DNA of 64,000 nt, from NCBI RefSeq assembly GCF_000170755.1, contig NZ_ABCK01000006.1, positions 62,001-126,000 on the forward strand, given 5' to 3'. The translations under genes and the position numbers were made by a program. This DNA is from Lentisphaera araneosa HTCC2155. GTDB taxonomy: Bacteria; Verrucomicrobiota; Lentisphaeria; Lentisphaerales; Lentisphaeraceae. Below, piece by piece: positions 26,648 through 35,901 of the stretch. The notes under the pieces were generated by a model. That model was not told the DNA's origin, did no database searches, and saw nothing but the letters and a program-made list of their open reading frames with translations. Numbering within the stretch: position 1 is the stretch's first letter; every line of letters starts with the position of its first letter.

Positions 26648-27000
26648 GGGGAGGGCGCTATGCCGTCCCTTCGGGACTCATTGTGTTAGTTGCGTATAGA
26701 TCTAGCACTTTCGAGGCTGTGTGAAAAAATTGTCTTTTAGGTGCAACGCACCGACAGTAATTAGCGTGTAGCGATAGCTACACGTATGAGGTAATAGGAA
26801 ATGGAGGGCTCGCGGATGTGAGCCCTCCATATTATTTCGGACCCAAGCTTGAGCCCTAGCTTAATTAGGAAACCGTTTTCATGCCCCTGACGGAGCATGC
26901 TACAATCTGACGGACCTTCAGTCCTAAACCAAATGATACGGTGTTTTTTAGATAGCCTCGAAATTCTAGTCTTATGTATGGCGTGCTTTCAGTACTCAAA
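26648..27000. repeat. Hairpin-repeat array 2, interrupted by a MITE-like element
   Basis: A GTCC-C-TTCG-G-GGAC hairpin near 26663 is followed by TCTAGCAC, the left arm of the CTAGCAC/GTGCTAG hairpin. Here the element 26712-26960 interrupts it, and the sequence resumes with a degraded right arm (CTAG near 26966), ATGTATGGCGTGC and GTGC-TTTCA-GTAC. The stretch 26461-27210 holds no gene. Confidence 0.7.
26712..26960. mobile_element. MITE-like element, copy 1
   Basis: About 249 bp, bounded by CGAGGCT and AGCCTCG, with inner left end GGCTGTGTGAAAAA. It is homologous along its length to 63356-63599. Internally it is a string of hairpins: GGTGC-AAC-GCACC, GTGTAGC-GATA-GCTACAC, GGAGGGCTC/GAGCCCTCC, GGAC-CTTCA-GTCC. 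No coding capacity. The right terminal repeat is partly eroded compared with copy 2. Confidence 0.6.
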
Positions 27001-27080
27001 CTGAACGCCGAATCGCTAGTTTTACTATTCTGGATCAAATGGGTCTTTGCTTTTTGAGTAGCAGTAAGGATTTTAGCCAA

Positions 27081-27108
27081 TTGTAGGTATTGCATTGAGT
27101 TCTATAAG
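27081..27108 (+). promoter_or_regulatory. Orphan copy of the 21485 promoter segment
   Basis: TTGTAG and TATAAG, 16 bp apart, lie within about 65 bp clearly related to the segment before the 21554 hydrolase. No plus-strand gene follows, so it is a relic or would drive antisense transcription into the beta-helix gene. Confidence 0.35.
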
Positions 27109-27210
27109 TCATTATTATTCAAAGGATTGAAGGGCTGGTCATAGGAAAGGGTCGATGTGTTCTACAAGGATTGAAGGACAGGCCATAGGAAAGGAACAGA
27201 TGTGTGGGCA

Positions 27211-29265
27211 TCACTTTTTACTCGATCCTACTTTCATTCCATCAAGGTGTTTTGTTAGATCATGAGTGGATTTCACAACACCGTTAATTATTTTAATAAC
27301 ATCAATTTTCGTTTTTATAAGCTTATTATTCTTGATGGTGCCGTGCTCAACAACATTGCTATCTATTTGAGGGGCACTGGAGTTCACGAGAACATTATCA
27401 GTAACGACATTATTCCTTGGCTCGTTAGGCGCGTCCTTCTCCAGATTCAACAGATAAGGAAAGCGGCTCTTCCATGGATCTTCTTTATATGGCACCGCTG
27501 CAAGTCGCCTCCACATAATACCCTTAGGTTTTTTTAACCATGGTCTCTTTGTGAGTGCCCAGCCTGTCCCACGCGAATCAAATCTCATGGATCTATTATC
27601 TGCATTAATGAAAAGGTTGCCTTTCACCGTAAGGTTTCTGCCGCCACCAAGTAGAAAACCCGTTTCAGTCTCACTGATATTGTTGGTGATAGTTACTCCT
27701 GAAGCCATGTCATCCATATAGATGGTCTGGTTATGTAATTTTTTTGTGCCGCCAAGGTCCTTAATATAATTACCATGGATAAGATTGCCGCCATATGTCC
27801 AGTCACGTCCGCAATAAATTGCGCCCGCATCAGAGGTGTCGAGGCATACGCGTTCGATTCTATTGTGTTTTATATGAATGTCATTGCCCCTGAAAAGGAT
27901 TGCTGCATGTGGGGCATCGTGAATGTGATTATGCTCTGCGGTAAGCCCCACACCAGTGCAGCGAACTGCGAGATTATATGTTTTATTCAGCCGAGCAAAA
28001 TGGTGTATCACTGAATTTCTGACATAGTGCCCTGCTGGGGTAAGCGTTTTACGGTCTCCACCAGTGAGAGCTACTCCGCCGGCACCAAACATAGACAGCT
28101 CGCAGTTATTCACACCGCATTTCTTGCCGCCAGTTATAGTAATACCATTTTTTGCCCCAAACCGCAGGGCACAATCATCCAAAACCACGTCACTTGAATC
28201 TTTGATCGTTACAAATGCATGTTTACCGTATTCGAATAAGATCCCTTTAACAATAATATTCTTTGACTGAGCAATTTGAATGAAAGGGTCGGTTAAGCGC
28301 GGAATGACCAATTCTTTATTTTTATCAGATTCAGGCATATAGATAAAAAGTTTGTTGCGTTTAATATCGACAACATATTCACCGGGAGCATCAAGTTCTT
28401 CTATCAGGTTGATTGCATAATAGAAGCCACCGGTCATGCCCTTAAGGCCATATTGGGTATTTGAGTCCATTGTGATTGTTTTCTTCTTCGTATCGACCTT
28501 TCGCACCCGCACGATTTCATCAAACCACTTTTCTGCAAAGTATCCGTGCAGGTAAATATCTTCGCTGTCGTTCCAGAGTTCTTGTCTACTTTCGACATAT
28601 TGAAACGTTCCCACACTGTCGTTCTCTAATTTCTTGTCGCCGGTTCTGCTGTGTATCATGCCTCCCATGTTCAGAACTTTTCCAACCTTGGCGTAACCTT
28701 GATTAGGCCATCGGGAAAGATGAAGAGGTGTACCGTCCATAAAAACTTCCGGCCAGCCGCCGTAGCCTCTGAATCTCTTCTGCCATGAATTAGCGGTGAT
28801 GCCAAATTTGGATAGATCGATGGAAACGACTTTGTTCCTACAGCTGTCGGGCAGGCGCTTGAGTATCTTAGGATCTGCAACTGGTTTCAAATCCTTGACC
28901 TTGACCGTGCCTCCTCCCGAAAAATAGACCTTTTCTCCGGGGTATGCCATGATCTGAAGATTAGTTACATTGTCGATAGAAACACCATGTTTAAAATTAT
29001 AGGTTCCACCTCTTAAAAGAATCAGGCCGTTTTTTTTGTCTTTTCCAAGTTTGACGGCTCTTTCCAAAGCAAGATTCAGGTTTGGTAGTGGCGACGTTTT
29101 GCTCCCGTTTGCAGAGGCTTTACCTTGTGGTGATACATATAATGAGAAGTCCGCTTCAGGAACGGGTACGATAAGGATATTTTTATTCACTCTTTCGCCA
29201 GCAAGCGCTGAGGCTAATGCGCCTATGGAAAAAGCAGCAGCTAGAAAATAATTTTTTAATTTCAT
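27211..29265 (-). CDS. Secreted right-handed beta-helix protein (pectate-lyase-like fold)
   Basis: 684 aa with a Sec signal (MKLKNYFLAAAFSIGALASALA). It opens with a DUF1565-like segment (DFSLYVSPQGKASANGSKTS), typical of the first turn of a beta-helix, and continues with repeated strand units rich in Asn, Gly and His (NIIVKGILFEYGKHAF; KCGVNNCELSMFGAGG; LTAEHNHIHDAPHAAILFRGND; TDNVLVNSS). Proteins with this fold in polysaccharide islands are lyases, hydrolases or sulfated-glycan binders; no family-specific catalytic motif is visible. Its start overlaps the stop of the esterase gene upstream by 4 bp, so the two proteins are produced together. Confidence 0.82.
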   Translation of the reverse strand: MKLKNYFLAAAFSIGALASALAGERVNKNILIVPVPEADFSLYVSPQGKASANGSKTSPLPNLNLALERAVKLGKDKKNGLILLRGGTYNFKHGVSIDNVTNLQIMAYPGEKVYFSGGGTVKVKDLKPVADPKILKRLPDSCRNKVVSIDLSKFGITANSWQKRFRGYGGWPEVFMDGTPLHLSRWPNQGYAKVGKVLNMGGMIHSRTGDKKLENDSVGTFQYVESRQELWNDSEDIYLHGYFAEKWFDEIVRVRKVDTKKKTITMDSNTQYGLKGMTGGFYYAINLIEELDAPGEYVVDIKRNKLFIYMPESDKNKELVIPRLTDPFIQIAQSKNIIVKGILFEYGKHAFVTIKDSSDVVLDDCALRFGAKNGITITGGKKCGVNNCELSMFGAGGVALTGGDRKTLTPAGHYVRNSVIHHFARLNKTYNLAVRCTGVGLTAEHNHIHDAPHAAILFRGNDIHIKHNRIERVCLDTSDAGAIYCGRDWTYGGNLIHGNYIKDLGGTKKLHNQTIYMDDMASGVTITNNISETETGFLLGGGRNLTVKGNLFINADNRSMRFDSRGTGWALTKRPWLKKPKGIMWRRLAAVPYKEDPWKSRFPYLLNLEKDAPNEPRNNVVTDNVLVNSSAPQIDSNVVEHGTIKNNKLIKTKIDVIKIINGVVKSTHDLTKHLDGMKVGSSKK

Positions 29266-30149
29266 TGTTTACCAATTAGTATGGAATCCATGAAGTCTTT
29301 TTGGGAGACTTCCGGAGTTCTGTTTTTAAATTGTACGTAGACCTTGGCACCCACTTTATCAGCTTTTTCTTTGAGGATTATGCCGAACATACCGTGATGA
29401 ATTCCGTGGCCGGCATCTTTGGCCGGGAATTCCGCATCTTTATAGCGCAGGAACATGGGGGGATCATCTTTGCTGATGTGCTGCAGGGCGGTGTATTTAT
29501 TTGAAAATGCTTTGTATTTGCTTTCCCAGTTTTTCTTCAGTTCCTCGATGTTTTCTACTCCAAATGGCTTAAAAAGCATGTTGTGCTTTAAAGTTTCGGA
29601 ACCAATTCGTTCTTCGATCAGGAACGGATCAAGTGTGGACTGGCCACCGGTGATAGAGACTCCGGCAACACGTGTGGATTGACGGGCAATGGGGTCGTCG
29701 CTCTCGGGATCTGCCATATCGTCGTGGGCTCCCAGCCACATACTTGAGGCACCACCGGCAGACCCCCCGGTAAGAAGGGTTCTGCTTGTGTCAATATTCC
29801 ACTCTTTTGCTTTGTAGCGAATGAACTGAATGGCTCTGGTAGCGCCATTGGCCATAGCTGGCTGGTTATCGCCATATTTAACTAAGGGATAGTTGATTGA
29901 AGCTGTGTGATAGGCCTTCTTGAAAACATCTTTATTTTGTGTCGCGGCCTTTTCGCCTCCGAACCAACCGCCTCCGTGAATGTGGACTAATATTCCCAGT
30001 GTTTTATCAGATTTAACCTGCCAGAAGTTGAGGGTATTGCGCTCGTGAGGTCCATATTTCACATCCTTAAAAGTCGGTTCAATTTGACCAGCGGCAAACG
30101 CCGATGTACTTAGCACAACGCCTAAAGCCAAAATTAATAGTTTTCTCAT
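29262..30149 (-). CDS. Secreted alpha/beta-hydrolase (esterase-like), paralogue of 16588-17472
   Basis: 295 aa with signal peptide (MRKLLILALGVVLSTSAFAA). HGGGW at 58-62 and GGSAG at 128-132 give the oxyanion hole and nucleophile; HGIHHGMFG sits near the C-terminus. It is a close paralogue of the hydrolase at 16588, with the two aligning without gaps over most of their length. An AGGA site lies before the ATG. It overlaps the beta-helix gene by 4 bp, which suggests that esterase and beta-helix protein act on the same glycan. Probable carbohydrate or xenobiotic ester substrate; not determined. Confidence 0.82.
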   Translation of the reverse strand: MRKLLILALGVVLSTSAFAAGQIEPTFKDVKYGPHERNTLNFWQVKSDKTLGILVHIHGGGWFGGEKAATQNKDVFKKAYHTASINYPLVKYGDNQPAMANGATRAIQFIRYKAKEWNIDTSRTLLTGGSAGGASSMWLGAHDDMADPESDDPIARQSTRVAGVSITGGQSTLDPFLIEERIGSETLKHNMLFKPFGVENIEELKKNWESKYKAFSNKYTALQHISKDDPPMFLRYKDAEFPAKDAGHGIHHGMFGIILKEKADKVGAKVYVQFKNRTPEVSQKDFMDSILIGKQ

Positions 30150-30267
30150 CGATTAATCCTATTATATGTTATTTTTTCTCTTTTCGTCTACTTGGAGATA
30201 TCGTCATGGGTGAAATCAGCCACTGGAAGCCCCAAACCTTTGCGAGTCTGCCATGAACTCTTATGTC

Positions 30268-31800
30268 CTATTTAACTTGGGCGACATTGCGTCTGGCAAA
30301 TTCAGCTTCAAAGGAATCAATTATCTTTTTATATTCGGGATTGGCTGCTAGATTTACCGTTTCAAGCGGGTCTTTTTCATAATCAAACAGTTGTGTTGCG
30401 ACCAATTTTCCTTTCGCAACGCTTTTCCGGTAATCTAGATTCAACCATTTCACATAACGATATCTTTCGCTTCTTAGCGTATATCCCATTGTCTTATTCC
30501 CACGCGGGTACTGTCCCAATGCTGCGTAGCGGACCGAAGTGGAAGTGTCTTTCATTACCGGCGCAAGACTCTTACCCGGAAGGTGTGTAGGAATATCAAG
30601 ACCGGCAAGATCACAAAGTGTCGGGAAGATATCGACCAATTCCACCGGCGCATTGGTGCTATTTGGCTTAAATCCTTTGGGGGCAGCTATAAGTAAGGGT
30701 GATCGCACAGCCTGCTCAAAGTTTGTATGCTTCGTCCACATTCCGTGATCCCCCAGATGGAAACCGTGATCGCCCCACAGGCAGATTATGGTATTGTTGG
30801 CAATTCCCAATTCTTCAAGCTTATCAAGAAGCAGCCCGAGCTGAGCATCCATATAGCTTGTCGTTGCCATGTAGCCATGAATCAGATGCTTTTGGGTTTC
30901 TTGATCAATAGGCCCCTTTTCGGGCATATCGCTATATGCAGCGATTTCCCCAAGGGACTTGTAAGCAATTTTGGTGTCATTCTTAGCGCTTTTCTGATAT
31001 TCGGCTACTTGTATGTCATGGGAATTATACATATCCCAATACTTCTTAGGGGCGACAAAGGGCAGGTGGGGCTTGGCAAATCCGACTGAAAGGAAGAATG
31101 GTTTGTCAGCTTTTGAGAGTTCCTCAAGCAGTTTTGCTCCTACTCGTGCGACCGCGCCATCTTTATAGACGTGATCAGGCACATCCATGCATTCTGTGGC
31201 GGGTCTGCATATTGGATCTCCAAGTCGGGCCATGGCTTTATTACGCTGGTATCCCATTTTGAATGTTCTTCCTTTTACAAGTTCGGCAGCTTTTTTCCAC
31301 GCCTTGGCAACTTCCGGGTTTGCATAGCCTTTACCACCTGCCTTGTGATACGGAATAGACCACGATGGTTTGTCCTGAAATTTTCCGCCATCTACACAGC
31401 GGGGATCAAATGTTTTTCCTACACCAGTTGTTTCGTAGCCCTGTTGTTTGAAGTACTGAGGAATACTGAGAATATCCGGATTGATATCGCGCATTTTTGT
31501 CGCTAGATCCCATACTTTGGTGTGATCCGGATACATGCCAGTCATCAGGCTTGCTCGTGATGGCCCACAAATTGCCTGTTGGCACGACGCGTTAAGAAAA
31601 ACAGTTCCCCGTTCAGCGATACGGTCAATATTTGGCGTTATAATAGCCTGATCACCGTAACAGCCAAGCATTGGCTTCAGATCGTCTATCGGTATAAACA
31701 GCACGTTCATTTTTTTAGATTTTGCTTCCGCCAGCGGTGATGTCGCCAGGGCCACTTGTGAGGTGATTATAAACATCACCACTAATACACTTTTTATCAT
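30268..31800 (-). CDS. Secreted sulfatase, iduronate-2-sulfatase-like
   Basis: 510 aa from the ATG at 31800, which follows AGGAG; the open frame continues 24 codons upstream without export signal and is rejected. Sec signal about 1-20. FIPIDDLKPMLGCYGD (35-50) gives the metal-binding Asp pair and is characteristic of the iduronate-2-sulfatase branch; the sulfatase motif is C-G-P-S-R at 78-82. WGDHGFHLGDHGMWTKHTNF holds further metal and sulfate ligands. It probably removes 2-O-sulfate from an acidic sugar. It lies 118 bp downstream-in-map of the esterase start, same strand. Confidence 0.9.
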   Translation of the reverse strand: MIKSVLVVMFIITSQVALATSPLAEAKSKKMNVLFIPIDDLKPMLGCYGDQAIITPNIDRIAERGTVFLNASCQQAICGPSRASLMTGMYPDHTKVWDLATKMRDINPDILSIPQYFKQQGYETTGVGKTFDPRCVDGGKFQDKPSWSIPYHKAGGKGYANPEVAKAWKKAAELVKGRTFKMGYQRNKAMARLGDPICRPATECMDVPDHVYKDGAVARVGAKLLEELSKADKPFFLSVGFAKPHLPFVAPKKYWDMYNSHDIQVAEYQKSAKNDTKIAYKSLGEIAAYSDMPEKGPIDQETQKHLIHGYMATTSYMDAQLGLLLDKLEELGIANNTIICLWGDHGFHLGDHGMWTKHTNFEQAVRSPLLIAAPKGFKPNSTNAPVELVDIFPTLCDLAGLDIPTHLPGKSLAPVMKDTSTSVRYAALGQYPRGNKTMGYTLRSERYRYVKWLNLDYRKSVAKGKLVATQLFDYEKDPLETVNLAANPEYKKIIDSFEAEFARRNVAQVK

Positions 31801-31871
31801 CTCATTTACTCCTTTAAAATTATATCGCCAATGAATACACAGCGAAGATCCCATTATTGTTTTATTGAGCA

Positions 31872-32087
31872 CTATCTTACCTGTGGTGTCAAGGGCAGGG
31901 TGAAGTTATCTCCCCAAGCGAAGCCCTTTCCAGTTAAGCTTTTCTTCAAATAGATAGTGGCTTGTTTGCTCTTTGACCCCGTGGTGAAGTCGATACTTTT
32001 TCGAACCCATTTACTTGAAGAGAGATTAGCAAAAGCACACAGCAAGGATGCAGCCGCTAAGAAGCCTATGTTTTTTATGCTTCTCAT
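31872..32087 (-). pseudogene. Leader-plus-tail remnant: sulfatase signal joined to a CBM-like C-terminus
   Basis: 71 codons. The first ~20 residues (MRSIKNIGFLAAASLLCAFA) are nearly identical to the signal of the sulfatase at 23651-25246. They are joined in frame to about 50 residues resembling the end of a beta-sandwich binding domain (WVRKSIDFTTGS, GKGFAWGDNFTL). All catalytic sequence is missing, so this looks like an internal deletion between two genes. It keeps a ribosome-binding site and starts 2 bases after the F5/8C stop, so a small secreted protein might still be made. Confidence 0.65.
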
Positions 32088-32089
32088 AA

Positions 32090-32620
32090 TTATTCTCCCC
32101 AGATTTGTACCTCGGTGAAACCGCACCAGAGGTTTTTGTTGGGAACTAATTTAGTAAATTTGACCCATTTTGTTTTTTGTTTAGGGAATTTAAGCTCTTG
32201 TGCATCAGCTGTACGATCCAGTGTAAATGAGTGCTTGGAACCATCTGAAAACTCCATGACCCCTGACTTGAAGTAGCTGTCATGATCGATCTTTGCGAAG
32301 GGTTTAAACTTTGCACGAACCCAAATAATAGCTTTATCAATTTCTACTTCTTTGCCGAAATCAATCTTGAACCACAGGTCATTGCGCTTGTGTGGTCCCC
32401 ATGAGGGCATTGTCTTTCCATACCCTATATTGGACGTCTGCCCATTAATGGCATTATTAGCAGCAAAAGTTGTATCATTATATTGACTATTTGTTGTTGC
32501 TTGTGGGTACGAACCGTCTCCTGCCTTAGGGTTCAGTGCTACGTTGCGGTAAGTTGAGTCACTCGCGTAGATGTTTACAAGTGATAACAATCCAATCGAA
32601 ATTAAGATGAATTTTTTCAT
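32090..32620 (-). CDS. Small secreted F5/8C-type (CBM32-like) binding protein
   Basis: 176 aa with a Sec signal (first ~20 residues). The body reads like a single F5/8 type C/discoidin domain: RNVALNPKAGDGS, FAANNAINGQTSN, LWFKIDFGKEVEIDKAIIWVRAK split across strands, KWVKFTKLVP and the closing CGFTEVQIWGE. Such domains bind sugars on polysaccharides or cell surfaces. Being free-standing, it may target a partner enzyme or act as a glycan-capture protein. Two bases separate its stop from the next start. A copy of its last third survives at 25249-25355. Confidence 0.75.
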   Translation of the reverse strand: MKKFILISIGLLSLVNIYASDSTYRNVALNPKAGDGSYPQATTNSQYNDTTFAANNAINGQTSNIGYGKTMPSWGPHKRNDLWFKIDFGKEVEIDKAIIWVRAKFKPFAKIDHDSYFKSGVMEFSDGSKHSFTLDRTADAQELKFPKQKTKWVKFTKLVPNKNLWCGFTEVQIWGE

Positions 32621-32649
32621 TCTAAGCCTATTTAATTTTTATACGATGT

Positions 32650-35571
32650 CTATTTAGCCACGATCTCATGCTTTTTCTGAGGAGAATCGTGTTCGTAGCG
32701 GTGTCTTCGGTAAACTCCATTGGACGGCAGTTCATCGAAGTGAACACCCATCGCTTCCACGATGGTTAAATTCACGCCATCGACCTTGCTTTCCATGTAG
32801 CTATTTCCGGTGTGAATTGGTTGATTAAAGCGAACGGTCACGGCTTCACCTGGCTGAATCCAGATATTTTGATGAGTTTTATGGCTCTCCAAATTGCGCA
32901 CTTGAACTTGCACACGCTCGCTAGAATCACTGCGCAAGGTTAAGGTCTCGATAATCGCAGGTTCTCCCTCAAAGCTGTAACATTTCTGATCATTTGGGCT
33001 CAAGGTCATGTCAGTAAACATGCTCCTGTAGTAACCCCGTATGAAGGGGTCCAAATCATCTTGTTCCAGGGGGAGTTCTCCAGATTTCTTGAGAAAATTG
33101 GCAATGTTCTGCATTTCTTCAGCATGCTGCACCTTACGCTTATTTTCGTAGTAATCATAAAAAGCCATTTCATCTTCAGTCCACGCATGTCCTTCTCGAT
33201 AGTCTCCGGAAAACGGTACCAAGAGGTCAATCCATGCATAGAGCTTATGAAAATCTTCTTCTGACAACTTAACATCGTGGTGCCCGTCTTCGAGCATTTT
33301 TACCAAGGGGCTCTTGGCCGATCCTGCAAAATATGGTGGTAGTTCAGTCGGACGGGACATTTGACTGATCCATGAAACAATTCCCTTCTCTGGAGTCCTA
33401 GAGAGATAACTCCCGCGCGGATCTTGTGAAGCTCCTGTTAGATTTAGATACGAGCGTGTCCACTTGCGCTTATTCTTGTTCTTTCCATCAGTCTCAATCC
33501 CGCGCAAATCCATACGTTTTTCATCACTGCCATCATGGCATTCGATACAGTTTCGATCCAAGATAGGCTGAATCTCTTTGATAAAACTAAATCCGCGGGG
33601 CTTACCATAAAAGGGCTTAAGAGTCTGAATCCCGTGTTTCCACGCCAAGGTATCTTCTTTTTCGTAGGGATAAAAATTTTGATTCGTTTTATCATGGCAG
33701 CCGACACAGGACTTCTGTTCACCCGGTCGCAGTGTATCCCAAGTTCGAGTCGTCTGAATCACTTGTCCTTTAGCATTTAGGATTTGGTGGTATTGCGAGA
33801 CCATAGCAGGTACTTCTACCAAGACTGAGCCATCTTCATGAATATCCGCATCGCCCAGAATGCGTTTCACATCCCAAGTTGCATTACCGATACTCATAGG
33901 TGTACTATTCATTGAGCCACCACCTTCGCCCCCATTGATTTTCGCCCCCATCGGAGCAGCACGGTAATCAATCTCGACGACACGTAGTTTCTTAGCTTCG
34001 CCACGGGGAATGTCCTCGAGTCCAATTCCTTTATAGACATCATGCACATAGTATGTACCAGTGCCTTTGGTGTAATCTACCGTATCAGGGATGTGTTTAG
34101 TCTGAGCTTTTTGCTTCATCGATACCATGCGATAAACACCCAAGTCAGCTGAACGATGCAGTAGCTCGCGATCGCCATCAGCATTCATCCAATACAAACC
34201 ATAATGATTGGATGAAATGAAGCCTTTGTATCGCGTATAGTGCCAATGGGGATCAAAGCCGTAGTCCGGCTGATAACTAATGAGAAATTCTTCTTCACTG
34301 AGTGGGTATGGGTAGCGAAACTGATCGCCTTCTTGCCCCCAACGATCTTTTACCACTGGAGATTTTCTACCGAGGGCTGGATCGTATCCATGTTCACGTT
34401 TGGGAGCAATGAGGTGTAAACCATGACCTTCATCACGACCTTCTTTGACATCAATAATCGCCAGTTTGCCATTCTGACCAGTATGGTGCCCAGCGGCAAT
34501 GGCCATGGTTTTATGTGAACCAGGGATAGGTCGCACGTGGAGCAATGAAGTTGGAAACCATGAATTCCCACCGTAAAATGCCCGTTGTGCCTGCCCGTCG
34601 GGATTCATTGTAAAAACAGGATGAGGAAAAAGTTGTGCGCGGTCACTGTAATCCCAGCGAGTGTAAGACAAACGACCATTGGTCAGTAGTTGCGGGTAAA
34701 TCGTATGCACCTGATCGATCGCTAGACGGCGCACGTAGCGTCCTTCACCATCCATGCGGTAGAGATTACTGATTTCCGATTTCCAACAAGGTACACTCTG
34801 CTCTGGACGCGTGGACACGAATACTAAGTCACCATCAGGTAAGTAAACTGGTTCATAATCTGCTCGACCTAAGCCAAAAGTCAGTTGCTTAGTTTTGCCT
34901 TCTGCGAGGTCATACTCATAGATATGGTAGTCATCTAGTCGATCTGATTTCTTCCAAGCGAAAGCCAGTTTTTTATGATCAAACGAGAGATCGACATCGC
35001 GCATCATACCGTGTGGATCATCTAATAATACTTGGCTGGATCCATAGCTCGAGCCAGGTTCAAAATTCAAAGTAGTGAGTCGTGCTCCAGCATCAAAAAA
35101 GCGCTCCGCACGGGCATCGGATAATCCTTCGGTGTATCCAAAAAAGCTATTGCGAATCGTTTCACCCTCGGTAAATACAAAAGGTGCCCATTCTTTTACT
35201 ACTGAAGAAAGGCGTTCAGTTCGTCGTTTATTACAGAGTTCCAAATAGTCCTTAAGTGACGATGCTTGGCTAACACCATGGGCCTTAAACAAACGACTAA
35301 GCACTTCGTCCCGTTGCTCTGGAATCACGATCTTCCAAGCATCTTTACCACCGTCTTGTAGCACCCAATCGGTGAGTATTGGAAAGTCGATACTGAGTTG
35401 AAAAAAAGTTTTTTGATAGGCTTCGCTTAGCTCCTCGTTCTTCAGGTCAGCGTACTCTTTTGGCGCTGCTGTCAGAGCTTGGGTAAAATCCTCTACTGAG
35501 GGTGCTGAAAATGCGATTGGAGTCGTCAATAAGTAAGCAGCTAACAAACCTATAGTTTTTATGATGCTCAT
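32650..35571 (-). CDS. PD40/hydrazine-synthase-alpha-like multiheme-type protein
   Basis: 973 aa, exported (signal MSIIKTIGLLAAYLLTTPIAFS). A TolB/PD40-type beta-propeller (about 190-430; LTFGLGRADYEPVYLPDGDL, YTRWDYSD) precedes a segment like the middle domain of the hydrazine synthase alpha subunit (GDADIHEDGSVLVEVPAM, LRPGEQKSCVGCH), then a second heme motif CIECH in a cytochrome-like domain. The genuine anammox enzyme needs further subunits, none of which are here, so hydrazine synthesis is not implied; in this phylum the family is common in carbohydrate islands and its role is unknown. Its 5' leader is preceded by sequence related to that before the sulfatase pseudogene at 46843. Confidence 0.8.
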   Translation of the reverse strand: MSIIKTIGLLAAYLLTTPIAFSAPSVEDFTQALTAAPKEYADLKNEELSEAYQKTFFQLSIDFPILTDWVLQDGGKDAWKIVIPEQRDEVLSRLFKAHGVSQASSLKDYLELCNKRRTERLSSVVKEWAPFVFTEGETIRNSFFGYTEGLSDARAERFFDAGARLTTLNFEPGSSYGSSQVLLDDPHGMMRDVDLSFDHKKLAFAWKKSDRLDDYHIYEYDLAEGKTKQLTFGLGRADYEPVYLPDGDLVFVSTRPEQSVPCWKSEISNLYRMDGEGRYVRRLAIDQVHTIYPQLLTNGRLSYTRWDYSDRAQLFPHPVFTMNPDGQAQRAFYGGNSWFPTSLLHVRPIPGSHKTMAIAAGHHTGQNGKLAIIDVKEGRDEGHGLHLIAPKREHGYDPALGRKSPVVKDRWGQEGDQFRYPYPLSEEEFLISYQPDYGFDPHWHYTRYKGFISSNHYGLYWMNADGDRELLHRSADLGVYRMVSMKQKAQTKHIPDTVDYTKGTGTYYVHDVYKGIGLEDIPRGEAKKLRVVEIDYRAAPMGAKINGGEGGGSMNSTPMSIGNATWDVKRILGDADIHEDGSVLVEVPAMVSQYHQILNAKGQVIQTTRTWDTLRPGEQKSCVGCHDKTNQNFYPYEKEDTLAWKHGIQTLKPFYGKPRGFSFIKEIQPILDRNCIECHDGSDEKRMDLRGIETDGKNKNKRKWTRSYLNLTGASQDPRGSYLSRTPEKGIVSWISQMSRPTELPPYFAGSAKSPLVKMLEDGHHDVKLSEEDFHKLYAWIDLLVPFSGDYREGHAWTEDEMAFYDYYENKRKVQHAEEMQNIANFLKKSGELPLEQDDLDPFIRGYYRSMFTDMTLSPNDQKCYSFEGEPAIIETLTLRSDSSERVQVQVRNLESHKTHQNIWIQPGEAVTVRFNQPIHTGNSYMESKVDGVNLTIVEAMGVHFDELPSNGVYRRHRYEHDSPQKKHEIVAK

Positions 35572-35580
35572 GTTTCCTCT

Positions 35581-35899
35581 CTACGGTTTTGTCGGGGGCA
35601 GAAGAATTTCTGCTCCCCAGGTTAAAATACGTACTAATTTAGTATTCAATGCTGCCTTATTCACCTCTTGGTCGAGCGTTCTTCTTGATGTCGGCTTTGA
35701 GGTCATCATAGACTTTCTGTAGTCTTGCGACAATTTCCGGATGTTGGTCGGCCAAATTGTTTTTCTTCTCGCCAAGATCTACAGAGTTGAATACTCCCAT
35801 TATGCAGGGCTTCTTCTTATGCTTGTTTTCTGCATTCGTCACAGTACACAGCGTGGCAGCCACCACACATATAATCATTGTCTTTAAAATAGTATTCAT
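35581..35899 (-). pseudogene. Leader-plus-tail remnant of a sulfatase and neighbouring gene end
   Basis: The frame 35899-35657 (80 codons) begins with a signal peptide (MNTILKTMIICVVAATLCTV) and jumps directly to a typical sulfatase C-terminus (VDLGEKKNNLADQHPEIVAR); the entire catalytic part, including the C-x-P-x-R motif, is missing. An overlapping stretch to 35581 encodes LVRILTWGAEILLPP, which looks like the end of another exported protein. The GC-rich sulfatase gene lies immediately upstream, ending at 35902, so this is a scar of repeated gene replacement. Confidence 0.65.
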
Positions 35900-35901
35900 T
35901 A

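Noticed and set aside
26865-27095. 76-codon minus-strand frame
   Set aside because: It runs through the MITE-like element and a hairpin array, so it is an accident of repeat sequence.
32650-35571. True hydrazine synthase (anammox) subunit
   Set aside because: Only part of the domain plan matches, no partner subunits or other anammox genes are present, and the context is polysaccharide degradation.
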